NCBI RefSeq assembly: GCF_024171735.1
Contig: NZ_JAMTCH010000004.1
Span: 310,001 to 374,000 of the forward strand
Length of the DNA: 64,000 nucleotides
Reading direction: 5' to 3'
From: Prauserella alba
GTDB lineage: Bacteria; Actinomycetota; Actinomycetes; Mycobacteriales; Pseudonocardiaceae
Shown: one piece after another, positions 1 to 7,058 of the stretch
How the letters are laid out: the number at the start of each line of letters is the position of its first letter
How positions within the stretch are numbered: the stretch's first letter is position 1
The notes under the pieces: model-generated
Told to the model about the DNA's origin: nothing
The model's database searches: none
Seen by the model: only the letters and a program-made list of their open reading frames with translations
Translations under genes and position numbers: made by a program

Positions 1-530
1 GCGCCCACGTCCGCCCGAACGAGCGGGTCGCCTACGACCAGTCGCCGCCGTTCGGCGGACCGCACGACGGCTTCTGGGCCTCCTGCACCGGCACGGTGTA
101 CCAGGAGGCGGTGCGCACCGAGAACATGGTCCACTCGCTCGAACACGGCGCCGTATGGATCGCCTACGACCCGGAGCGGGTGTCCGGCGAGGACCTCGAC
201 ACGCTGAAGCTCCGCGTCGAGAACAAGCCCTACATGATGCTGTCGCCGTATCCGGGCCTGGACTCGCCGGTCTCGCTGCAGTCCTGGGGCCATCAGCTGA
301 AGGTCGACGACGTCACCGACGAGCGCATCGACCAGTTCATCGCCGCGTTGAAGCGGAACTCGAACACCTACCCCGAGATCGGCGCCTCCTGCGACGCGCT
401 GGGGCCGGGCCAGTTCGACCCGGACAACCCGCCGCCGTTCAACCCGGAGAAGCCGGGCCCGGATGCCAAGCCGATGGACTACGAGGGCTCGGCGGGAGCG
501 GCTGACGAGTCGATGGGCGGCGGACAGTAA
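1..530 (+). CDS. DUF3105 domain protein (5' end outside window)
   Basis: The reading frame is open from base 3 and reads into the window as AHVRPNERVAYDQSPPFGG, so the gene starts upstream and only its C-terminal part is present. The PPFGGPHDGFW stretch followed by NMVHSLEHGAVWIAYDP is the conserved core of the DUF3105 family. Those proteins are usually membrane-anchored or exported and have no established reaction. The two conserved histidine stretches could bind metal, which is inference. The tail is acidic and Pro/Gly-rich. A DUF305 gene follows 54 bases downstream on the same strand, so the two are probably co-transcribed. In actinomycetes these families often occur side by side. Confidence 0.85.
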   Translation, partial: AHVRPNERVAYDQSPPFGGPHDGFWASCTGTVYQEAVRTENMVHSLEHGAVWIAYDPERVSGEDLDTLKLRVENKPYMMLSPYPGLDSPVSLQSWGHQLKVDDVTDERIDQFIAALKRNSNTYPEIGASCDALGPGQFDPDNPPPFNPEKPGPDAKPMDYEGSAGAADESMGGGQ

Positions 531-584
531 CCTTCCGGCTACTCCCCGCCCGCCGACGACCGTATTCCAGGGACTCCGCAGGTC

Positions 585-1478
585 ATGAACGACACTCCTG
601 ACGAATCACGCGCCCCCGAACCGACCGAGCCCGAACCCCCTGAGCCGAAGGCCGCCGAGCCCGAACCCGCTGATCCCGAGGCCGCCGGCGGTGAGCCCGG
701 GTCGCGAGACGGCTCCGAAGCGGACGGTTCGGCAGCGGCCGTCGACGCCTCGCAGCCGCCGCGGGAACGCGAATGGCCCCGGTACGTGATCTTCGGCGCG
801 GCGGCACTGGCGTTGCTGCTGGTCGGGGCGACGGTGGGCATGCTGGTCGCCCGCGGCACCGACAGCGAGCCTGCGACGCGACCGGGACCGGTGGACGTCG
901 GGTTCGCGCAGGACATGTCGGTGCACCACCTGCAGGCCGTGACGATGGCGAACTGGGCTCGCGACCACAGCACGGATCCGCAGATCAGGCAGCTGGCGTT
1001 CGACATCGCGAGCACGCAGAACGAGCAGGTCGGCCGCATGAAGGGCTGGCTGATGCTCTGGGGCAAGCCGGAGGAGCCCGCCGGCGAGTACATGACGTGG
1101 ATGTCCGAACCGATGGGGCACGAACACGGCAAGGAGAGCGAGGCGACCTCGTCCGAGTCGGAGACGAGCGAGCGGGCGCCGTCGGGCCCGTCGGGCGGCC
1201 AGGTCGGTGGCAGCAGGGCCATGCCGGGCATGGCGACCGAGCAGGAGCTGTCGAAGATGCGCTCGCTCGAGGGTGAGCAGCTCGACGTGTACTTCCTGCA
1301 GCTGATGCTGCGCCATCACCAGGGCGGGGTGGACATGGCCAGGTATGCGCGGGAGCACGCGCGGCTCAGCGCGGTGAGCACGCTCGCGACGAGCATGCTG
1401 GCTTCGCAGCTGCCCGAGTCGGACACGATGCGGCAGATGCTGGCACGGCGGGACGCGAAGCCGCTGCCGTTCCCGTGA
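585..1478 (+). CDS. DUF305 domain membrane-anchored protein
   Basis: A 297-residue protein. The first 65 residues are low-complexity Pro/Glu-rich, then comes one hydrophobic segment (about 66-87), then an extracytoplasmic DUF305 domain. The two DUF305 signatures are visible: FAQDMSVHHLQAV with a paired His, and LMLRHHQGGVDMA near the C-terminus. The family is a ferritin-like helical bundle with conserved Met and His residues and is often linked to metal, especially copper, handling; its biochemical role is unproven. The sequence between the two halves is Ser/Glu-rich and probably a flexible linker. The gene follows the DUF3105 gene closely and is convergent with the CDF exporter gene, which may hint at a metal-homeostasis neighbourhood (inference). 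Confidence 0.87.
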   Translation: MNDTPDESRAPEPTEPEPPEPKAAEPEPADPEAAGGEPGSRDGSEADGSAAAVDASQPPREREWPRYVIFGAAALALLLVGATVGMLVARGTDSEPATRPGPVDVGFAQDMSVHHLQAVTMANWARDHSTDPQIRQLAFDIASTQNEQVGRMKGWLMLWGKPEEPAGEYMTWMSEPMGHEHGKESEATSSESETSERAPSGPSGGQVGGSRAMPGMATEQELSKMRSLEGEQLDVYFLQLMLRHHQGGVDMARYAREHARLSAVSTLATSMLASQLPESDTMRQMLARRDAKPLPFP

Positions 1479-1520
1479 CGTCCGTGCCGCTGCCGTGACG
1501 ACGCCCGCCCGACCTGCCGG

Positions 1521-2441
1521 TCACCAGCTGAGTTCTTCGCAGCGCTGAGCGTGTTCTCGCGGTTCGACCTGCAGGGTTGCGTGGTCGATGCCGTACCGGG
1601 TCGTCAGCAGGTCCTGAGCGGCGGCGAGCACGGCGGAGGTGTCGCCCTCGGGGCCGATCGTCAGGTGCGCGGAGGCGACCTCCATGCCGGACGTGAGTGT
1701 CCAGACGTGGAGGTCGTGGACGTCGTCGACGCTGTCGAGCACGGCGAGGTCGGCTTCGATGGCGGCGACGTCGACGCCCCGGGGTGCGTGCTGGAAGAGG
1801 ATGCGCAGCGAACGTGCGGCGAGGACTGCGGTGCGCGGGAGGATCCATACTCCGATGGCGACGCCCGCGATGGGGTCGGCGTACCGCCAGCCGGTCAGGA
1901 GCGTGAGTGCGGCGCTGATGAGGACGGCGACGGAGCCGACGAGGTCGGCGAGCACTTCGAGGTAGGCGCCGCGGATGTTGAGGCTCTCCTTGGCGCCGGA
2001 ACGCAGGAGCAGGAACGCGACGATGTTGGCGACGAGCCCGGCCGCGCCGGCGAGCAGTACGGGAACGCCGGGCACTTCGGGGGCGCCGCCGATGCGGTCG
2101 ACCGCCTCGTAGATGACGTAGCCGCCGACGCCGAACAACAGGAACGCGTTGGCGAGCGCGGCGAGCACCTCGGCGCGATAGAGGCCGAAGGTGCGGGTGT
2201 ACGTCGGGCCGCTGCGACGGGCGAGCATGACGGCGGCGAGCGCCATGCCGAGCCCGAGGACGTCGGTGAACATGTGCGCGGCATCGGAGATGAGGGCCAG
2301 CGAGGCGGTCGCGAAGCCGACGACGAATTCGAGCACCATGAACGCGCCGCTGATGGCCAGGGCGGCGGTGAGTCTGCCCTGATGAGCGCCGGACGCCGAG
2401 AGGTCGGCGTGCCCGTGGCCATGGCCGTGTCCGTGGCCCAT
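1521..2441 (-). CDS. Cation diffusion facilitator (CDF) family metal exporter
   Basis: 306 residues from the chosen ATG. The N-terminus is a His-rich tract (GHGHGHGHGH) typical of zinc/cobalt CDF proteins. About six membrane segments follow, with a metal-site motif in TM2 (SDAAHMFTDVLGLGMAL), its TM5 counterpart (YLEVLADLVGSVAVLISA), and a cytoplasmic C-terminal domain containing DVHDLHVWTLTSG. It is expected to export divalent metal ions by proton antiport. I chose the start at 2441 because GGAGAGGGG lies just upstream and the protein then begins with the His tract. A longer frame reaches 2540 but would run through a palindrome and probable promoter. A DtxR-like box lies about 100 bases upstream of this start. 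Confidence 0.92.
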   Translation of the reverse strand: MGHGHGHGHGHADLSASGAHQGRLTAALAISGAFMVLEFVVGFATASLALISDAAHMFTDVLGLGMALAAVMLARRSGPTYTRTFGLYRAEVLAALANAFLLFGVGGYVIYEAVDRIGGAPEVPGVPVLLAGAAGLVANIVAFLLLRSGAKESLNIRGAYLEVLADLVGSVAVLISAALTLLTGWRYADPIAGVAIGVWILPRTAVLAARSLRILFQHAPRGVDVAAIEADLAVLDSVDDVHDLHVWTLTSGMEVASAHLTIGPEGDTSAVLAAAQDLLTTRYGIDHATLQVEPREHAQRCEELSW

Positions 2442-2523
2442 CTCGTTCCCCTCTCCCGCAGGTTCCCACGGGTGCTGTCGATGCCACTTCGGGCTGCGGT
2501 CACGCAGAGCGAACATATAGCGA

Positions 2524-2533
2524 CATGCGCATG
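2524..2533. promoter_or_regulatory. 10-bp palindrome upstream of the CDF gene
   Basis: CATGCGCATG is a perfect palindrome in the leader region of the CDF gene, 83-92 bases before its start. It could be half of an operator. No regulator can be assigned from the sequence. Confidence 0.3.
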
Positions 2534-2541
2534 AATGCAAT

Positions 2542-2560
2542 ACAGGTAACCCTAACCCAC
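2542..2560 (-). promoter_or_regulatory. Candidate DtxR/IdeR-type metal box
   Basis: The 19 bases ACAGGTAACCCTAACCCAC match the DtxR/IdeR pattern TWAGGTWAGSCTWACCTWA at most core positions (AGGTnAnnCTAACC). The half nearer position 2560, read on the minus strand, fits better than the other half. The position upstream of a metal exporter makes metal-responsive control plausible. The match was judged by eye only. Confidence 0.4.
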
Positions 2561-2675
2561 GAGCCCCGGGGACGGTATCGCGCCGCGGCAGACCTCACAC
2601 GCCGGCGAACGGGGACCACGCGCACGGGCAGCAACGGGCATGCGATAGGCTTCTGACGTCACCGCGAGGTGGCGG

Positions 2676-2748
2676 GCCCTCGTAGCTCAGTGGATAGAGC
2701 ACTGCCCTCCGGAGGCAGGTGTCGCAGGTTCGAATCCTGCCGAGGGCG
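2676..2748 (+). tRNA. tRNA-Arg (anticodon CCG)
   Basis: A full cloverleaf can be drawn. The acceptor stem is GCCCTCG paired with CGAGGGC and a G discriminator. The D-arm is GCTCAGTGGATAGAGC. The anticodon stem CTGCC/GGCAG closes the loop CTCCGGA with anticodon CCG. The T-arm is GCAGG-TTCGAAT-CCTGC. CCA is not encoded. The 73-nt gene reads CGG codons, which are common in this DNA. Confidence 0.97.
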
Positions 2749-2756
2749 CCCGATCA

Positions 2757-2796
2757 AACGGCCCGTGACCAGCAGAGATGCCAGTCACGGGCCGTT
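2757..2796 (+). terminator. Terminator hairpin after tRNA-Arg
   Basis: A perfect 13-bp inverted repeat (AACGGCCCGTGAC and its complement) with a 14-base loop begins 8 bases after the tRNA. There is no long T-run, as is usual in actinomycetes. Confidence 0.75.
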
Positions 2797-3317
2797 CGCT
2801 TGTTACCCGGCCGACCCCGACGGAACCCGGGCCTCTACGGGCAGCCAGGGGCAGTGTGGACAAGGCCTGACCGTTGTTCGGTGCGCATACCCAGCCGAAC
2901 ACCGATGCGTTCACGATGTTGGTGGAATCGGCGTCCGGGCAACGCCGACGAGCTACGCCCCGGCACTGCGCGGCGGTACAAACCTTCGACACCCATCGCT
3001 ACGCCGCGGAGCGCCTGGGTGACTCGCCCGGCGTCCCGGCTGCGCTACAACAGCCGGGACGCGGACTCCGGCGAAAACGCGGATCCGCCCCATGCCGCGG
3101 TGCGGATCTTGTGGCGGACCGGCCTCGAGTAGGCAACCGGTGACGCCCAAGCGGGACCGCCATCGCCCGGCTCCCGACCGCCGCCGGAGCCGACGTCCCG
3201 GTCCGGTACCCGCACACGGCATCACGACACTGCACAAGGCCCAGCATGACGGATACTGCGAGATCGCAGCAGTCCTCGGCGCGACGTCCTGATCGCTGGC
3301 TGCGGGGGTGCAGGTGG

Positions 3318-3372
3318 GGCCATGGAGCTATCCCGGTCCGAAGGCCTTCCCGAGCAGACGACAGCTGCGGTG
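3318..3372 (+). repeat. Diverged copy of the GntR leader at 13892-13945
   Basis: About 46 of 54 aligned positions are identical to 13892-13945, with one single-base gap, including the exact blocks GTCCGAAGG and TTCCCGAGCAGA. In the other copy this sequence is the leader and start codon of a GntR-family gene. Here it leads into no recognisable gene, so it is probably a duplication remnant. Confidence 0.6.
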
Positions 3373-3396
3373 CTCCGCACAGTCGCCGTGCCTACC

Positions 3397-3420
3397 ACCC
3401 GCCGGAAGCTCCCGGCGGGT
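3397..3420 (-). terminator. Hairpin downstream of the reductase gene
   Basis: A perfect 9-bp inverted repeat (ACCCGCCGG and complement) with a 6-base loop lies 24 bases beyond the stop codon of the minus-strand reductase. It is a likely terminator of the two-gene diiron/reductase operon. Confidence 0.6.
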
Positions 3421-3443
3421 CGAAACCTACCGGGCCCCGAGCA

Positions 3444-4412
3444 TCACAAGTCGAGGACCAACAACCGCCCTTTGGCGCGAGAGACACACGGCAACATGAT
3501 GTCGCCACGTTCCCGTTCCTCGTCGGTCAACACGTCATCCTGATGGTCCGGCTCGCCGGCCAGCACCCCAACCTCGCACGTACCGCAGATACCCGCTCGG
3601 CATGAGTTGTCGAGCGCGACACCGGCCGCCTCGACCGCGTCGAGCAAGGGCTCGTGCTCGCCGACGGTGAGGCGGATATCGCTGCGCTGCAGCAGCACCT
3701 CGAAAGACCCTTCGGCAACGGGTGTTTCCGCGGCGAACCGTTCCCGGTGCACGGCGTCCGCAGGCCAGGCCGAACACGCCTCCTCCACCGCGGAGAGCAT
3801 CGACGGAGGCCCGCAGCAGAAGACGGCGGTACCGTCCTCCGGAACGGCGAGCAGCCCGGTGAGATCGGGAAGCCCCGCTTCGTCCTGTGGGACGACGGTG
3901 AGTTCGCCACCCGGGATGGTCGAGAGTTCGTCGAGGAAGGCCATCGACGTCCGGGTGCGCCCGCCGTAGACGAGGAGCCACGGGCGGCCGAGTTCTGCCA
4001 CCCGGCGCACCATCGGAAGGATCGGCGTGACGCCGATGCCGCCGGCCACGAACAGGTACCGCGCTGCCTCGACAAGGGGAAACCGGTTGCGCGGACCACG
4101 GATGTACAAGGTGTCGCCCGGGCGGACCTCGTCATGCATCCGCTTCGACCCGCCTCGTCCGTTCGGTTCACGAAGCACCGCGATCCGCCACCGGTCCGCG
4201 GACCGCGGACTGCCGCACAACGAATACTGCCGCACCAGACCCGACCCGAGGTCGACGTCGATGTGCGCACCCGGCGACCACGCGGGAAGGTCCGCACCGT
4301 CACGATCGCGGAGGGTCACCGCCACGACGTCATCGGCACAGTACTCGACCGCCACCACGGCGACGGTGCGCCAATCGTCCGTGTCCACGGAGATCACCCG
4401 CTCACGTGTCAC
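3444..4412 (-). CDS. Phthalate-dioxygenase-reductase-like FMN/2Fe-2S oxidoreductase
   Basis: 322 residues with the class IA dioxygenase reductase layout. An N-terminal flavin-binding barrel contains RQYSLCG. The NAD-binding domain contains VAGGIGVTPILPMVRR and, further on, CCGPPSML. The C-terminal plant-type ferredoxin domain carries CRAGICGTCEVG plus a distant Cys (LPCVSRA), which together are the four ligands of a 2Fe-2S cluster. It would pass electrons from NAD(P)H to an oxygenase. The GTG start overlaps the stop of the upstream ferritin-like gene (GTGA), so that diiron protein is its probable electron acceptor (inference from coupling). The operon is divergent from a GntR regulator. Confidence 0.93.
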   Translation of the reverse strand: MTRERVISVDTDDWRTVAVVAVEYCADDVVAVTLRDRDGADLPAWSPGAHIDVDLGSGLVRQYSLCGSPRSADRWRIAVLREPNGRGGSKRMHDEVRPGDTLYIRGPRNRFPLVEAARYLFVAGGIGVTPILPMVRRVAELGRPWLLVYGGRTRTSMAFLDELSTIPGGELTVVPQDEAGLPDLTGLLAVPEDGTAVFCCGPPSMLSAVEEACSAWPADAVHRERFAAETPVAEGSFEVLLQRSDIRLTVGEHEPLLDAVEAAGVALDNSCRAGICGTCEVGVLAGEPDHQDDVLTDEERERGDIMLPCVSRAKGRLLVLDL

Positions 4413-5095
4413 TGCCCGGCCTTCAACGACTCAGGGGTGAAGGTGCGCCAGGCGATGTCGCGCATCCCGCGCATGGCTCGCAGGATCTCTTCGCGGTCCT
4501 CGTCGGTCGCGACGTAGGTCGCCATCATCTGCAACCCGAGACCGACATGGAACTTCTCGTCCTTCTCGATCTGTTTGTAGATCCGCGTCACCTCGTCCAG
4601 ACCGTGCCGCTCCGCACCTCGGAAGGTCGGCTCGAAGCTGCCCGAGGCCGAGGTTTCGGACAGATTCCACGCAGCGACCGCCGAAAGCGGGTGGCGGTCG
4701 AGACACTCCCACAAGAACAGGCTCCACGGCTCCGCCTCGGCGGGAACCGTCGTGGGCACGCTCCCGCCCAGCGATTCGATCGCCTTGCCGACCATGTCGT
4801 AGTGCTCGGCCTCCTGGAACGACTGTTTGGCCAGCAGCGTGATGTGGCGTCGCTCGAACTGCATGCCGTAGCGACGGATCTCCTCGTTGAGCAGATAGAC
4901 GTAGTCGATCTCGCGCCAACACCGCGGAATCAGCCACGCGGCAAGCCGCGCCGGGTCGGGATCCTCGTCGAAGGAGACGAAGAACGCCTCCGTCGCTTCG
5001 GCCGTGGCGACCTGCACCGACTCCAGCAGCTCGTCCAGCTCGGCCTTGATCGGCTCGAGACCGCTGCCGCCCCTGACATTCCGCACATCGACCAT
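4409..5095 (-). CDS. Ferritin-like diiron protein, putative oxygenase component
   Basis: A helical protein of 228 residues from the chosen ATG, with two ExxH elements spaced as in ferritin-like diiron carboxylate proteins: EAEH at residues 95-98 and EKFH in the C-terminal third. Additional Glu residues (REIDYVYLLNEE, about 61-72) can complete the site. I do not recognise a named enzyme. Translational coupling to a 2Fe-2S flavin reductase suggests an oxygenase or N-oxygenase-type reaction (inference). I chose the start at 5095 because GGGAGG lies five bases upstream. The longest frame starts at 5152 and would translate straight through an 18-bp operator palindrome, which argues against it. Control is probably by the divergent GntR protein. 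Confidence 0.75.
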   Translation of the reverse strand: MVDVRNVRGGSGLEPIKAELDELLESVQVATAEATEAFFVSFDEDPDPARLAAWLIPRCWREIDYVYLLNEEIRRYGMQFERRHITLLAKQSFQEAEHYDMVGKAIESLGGSVPTTVPAEAEPWSLFLWECLDRHPLSAVAAWNLSETSASGSFEPTFRGAERHGLDEVTRIYKQIEKDEKFHVGLGLQMMATYVATDEDREEILRAMRGMRDIAWRTFTPESLKAGQ

Positions 5096-5121
5096 GACGT
5101 CCTCCCAATCCGTGTGTAACT

Positions 5122-5139
5122 TTGTATCCATGGATACAA
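5122..5139. promoter_or_regulatory. 18-bp GntR-type operator palindrome
   Basis: TTGTATCCATGGATACAA is a perfect palindrome lying between the divergent diiron/reductase operon and the GntR gene. FCD-type GntR regulators commonly bind short sites of the TTGTATACAA kind, so this is the likely autoregulatory and operon operator. It sits 27-44 bases upstream of the diiron protein start. Confidence 0.7.
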
Positions 5140-5212
5140 TCTGTCCGGACATGAGATGTCAACCCCGCGGCCGGTCCGCCAGGGCCGGTCCGTGCTGTCC
5201 TAGGATTCAGCC

Positions 5213-5956
5213 ATGGAAGCGGAAGGGGGCGACCACGCCGTGGACCGAGCGGAGGCGCTACGTGCCCCCAGCAGCCTGGCCGATCAGATCGCGCAGATCC
5301 TCGAGGACGAGATTCTCGAGGGGCAGTACTCGGACGGCTCCCACCTGCAGCAGGAGGAGATCTGCGGCCGCTTCGGCGTCAGCCGCACCCCGGCCCGCGA
5401 AGCACTGCGCAAACTCCAGGCTCATAACCTCGTCGAGCTCGTGCCCAACCGCGGAGCGCGGGTCCGCATGCCGACACTGCGCGAGCTCAACGACGTCTAC
5501 CAGCTGCGCGCCGAACTGGAGGGATTCGCCGCCGAACTCGCGGCCCGCTCCCGCGAACCCGACATGCTCGCCGCGCTAGAGAAGGCACACAACACGCTGT
5601 CGCAGATCGTCCCGCTCGCCGCCGGAACTCTCGACACACCCGACGAAGCCGAGACCGGCGAACGACTGCGCCGGTTCAACGACATGTTCCACGGGGTCAT
5701 TCACGATGCCGGCGGCAACCAGCGGCTCGGCAATATGATTCAGGAATTGCACCGCTATTTCCCGAAGGACACCGTCCGGCTCGCAATTCGCTCTCCGGAA
5801 ACGCTGCGCTCGCTGTACATCGACGAACACACGGCGATCCTCGAAGAGATCATGCAGGGCCGCGCCGCCGCAGCCCGGGATGCGATGCGGGACCACATCC
5901 ACGGCTCGCAGACGATGCTGGTGGATTATCTGCGTAAGCGGGGCTTTCCGGACTGA
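5213..5956 (+). CDS. GntR family transcriptional regulator (FCD subfamily)
   Basis: 247 residues. An N-terminal winged helix (about 20-85) has the GntR pattern LADQIAQILEDEILEG and FGVSRTPAREALRKLQAHNLVELVPNRGARV. An all-helical FCD ligand domain follows, with conserved Asp/His metal-site positions such as FNDMFHGVIHDAGG and DEHTAILEEIMQG. Family members sense small organic acids and repress neighbouring catabolic genes. It is divergent from the diiron/reductase operon, and the palindrome at 5122 lies between them. The ATG at 5213 has only a weak upstream AGGA, and a start a few codons downstream is possible. It has no co-directional partner: the LysR gene follows after about 150 bases. Confidence 0.92.
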   Translation: MEAEGGDHAVDRAEALRAPSSLADQIAQILEDEILEGQYSDGSHLQQEEICGRFGVSRTPAREALRKLQAHNLVELVPNRGARVRMPTLRELNDVYQLRAELEGFAAELAARSREPDMLAALEKAHNTLSQIVPLAAGTLDTPDEAETGERLRRFNDMFHGVIHDAGGNQRLGNMIQELHRYFPKDTVRLAIRSPETLRSLYIDEHTAILEEIMQGRAAAARDAMRDHIHGSQTMLVDYLRKRGFPD

Positions 5957-6055
5957 TCGCACCCTGCACCGCCCCGAACGCACACAACCGTAGGAGGGCG
6001 GCGGTGTCGCGGCCCACGGATATCCGCGGGGACGCCGGGGTGGACACTCACCCCA

Positions 6056-6079
6056 GCTTCTGGCCAGTTCGCCAGAAGC
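6056..6079. promoter_or_regulatory. Dyad upstream of the LysR gene
   Basis: GCTTCTGGC and its complement GCCAGAAGC are separated by CAGTTC, 26 bases before the LysR start codon. The size and location fit an autoregulatory LysR or other dimeric regulator site. Confidence 0.45.
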
Positions 6080-6104
6080 CCCACACGCGAGGCAGGATGA
6101 CCGA

Positions 6105-7016
6105 ATGAGTGAGCCGTCGTTTACTCTCGTGCAGCTGCGTTACTTCGAGTCGGCTGCGAGGCAGCTGAGCATGACCGCCGCATCGAAGGAGCTGGTGGTC
6201 TCACAGTCGGCCGTGTCAACGGCGATCGCGCAGCTGGAGAAAGAGATGGGCGTGCAGTTCCTACTGCGCCACCACGCCCGCGGGCTCAGCCTGACCACCG
6301 CGGGCGAGGAATTCTACAAACGGGTTCTGGACTTTCTCGCGCACGGCACCGAGCTCGTCGAGACCGCGCGCCAGTCCGGTACCGAGCTGGTCGGAACGCT
6401 GACGGTCGGCTGTTTCTCGACGCTCGCGCCGTTCCGCCTCCCACAACTGCTGGCCGAGTTCGAGGCGCGGCATCCGCGGGTACACGTGTCCTTGCTCGAG
6501 AACGAGCACCAGGCGCTCAAGACCGCACTGCGTTCCGGTAAAACCGAACTCGCGTTGCTGTACGGCTATGACCTGGACGACGACATCGATCGGGAGGTCG
6601 TGGGCACCGCGGCTCCGTACGTGCTCGTCGCCGAGGACCATCCGCTGGCACGCAGCCGGGGTGGCAAGGTGTGGCTCTCGCAACTGGCCGACGAGCCGAT
6701 GGTACTGCTCGATCTGCCACACAGTCGCGAATACCTGCAGTCGGTCCTGCACAGCGTCGGCATCGAGCCGCGCGTGCGTCATCGCACCCGGGGATACGAG
6801 ACGGTGCGGGCACTCGTCGCTTACGGACACGGCTTCGCACTCCTCAACCAGCGCCCGCCCGCGAGTTCGACCTACGCGGGAGCCGGCGTCGCTCCGCTGG
6901 CGCTGCGGGACGACGTCGAGTCGCTCGACATCGTCACCGCCTGGGTGCACGGAGTTCGGCTCACCCGACGGGCACAGGAGTTCCGTTCACTGTGCCGCGC
7001 CCGCTACACCCTCTGA
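6105..7016 (+). CDS. LysR family transcriptional regulator
   Basis: 303 residues. The N-terminal helix-turn-helix (about 5-65) shows the LysR pattern LVQLRYFESAARQLSMTAASKELVVSQSAVSTAIAQLEKEMG. The rest is a two-lobe periplasmic-binding-like sensor domain (GTLTVGCFSTLAPFRLPQLL onward, ending with REYLQSVLHSVG and the conserved late block). LysR proteins usually activate an adjacent operon in response to a pathway metabolite. Here the candidates are the flavin monooxygenase it faces (convergent) and the RidA-to-transporter operon further right. A dyad lies just upstream of the start, and GGCAGGA precedes the ATG. Confidence 0.93.
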   Translation: MSEPSFTLVQLRYFESAARQLSMTAASKELVVSQSAVSTAIAQLEKEMGVQFLLRHHARGLSLTTAGEEFYKRVLDFLAHGTELVETARQSGTELVGTLTVGCFSTLAPFRLPQLLAEFEARHPRVHVSLLENEHQALKTALRSGKTELALLYGYDLDDDIDREVVGTAAPYVLVAEDHPLARSRGGKVWLSQLADEPMVLLDLPHSREYLQSVLHSVGIEPRVRHRTRGYETVRALVAYGHGFALLNQRPPASSTYAGAGVAPLALRDDVESLDIVTAWVHGVRLTRRAQEFRSLCRARYTL

Positions 7017-7058
7017 CCGTGCGGCCGGACGGGACGGATCTCCGCCCGGCCGTACGAA

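Larger units (their letters stand above)
2797..3443. other. Gene-poor stretch between tRNA-Arg and the reductase operon
   Basis: No reading frame here has coding-like third-position GC, a family match or a convincing ribosome site. The frames present are short and mutually overlapping. The right end holds a degenerate copy of the leader of the GntR gene at 13943 (see repeat at 3318) and a hairpin. The position just after a tRNA gene is a common site for integration scars, but no integrase or clear attachment repeat was found. Confidence 0.5.

Noticed and set aside
2676-2748. Integration site with a mobile element next to tRNA-Arg
   Set aside because: No integrase gene and no second copy of the tRNA 3' end were found downstream in the window.
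2669-3132. Open frames running across the tRNA-Arg gene and its terminator
   Set aside because: They overlap a well-formed tRNA and have no ribosome site or family features.
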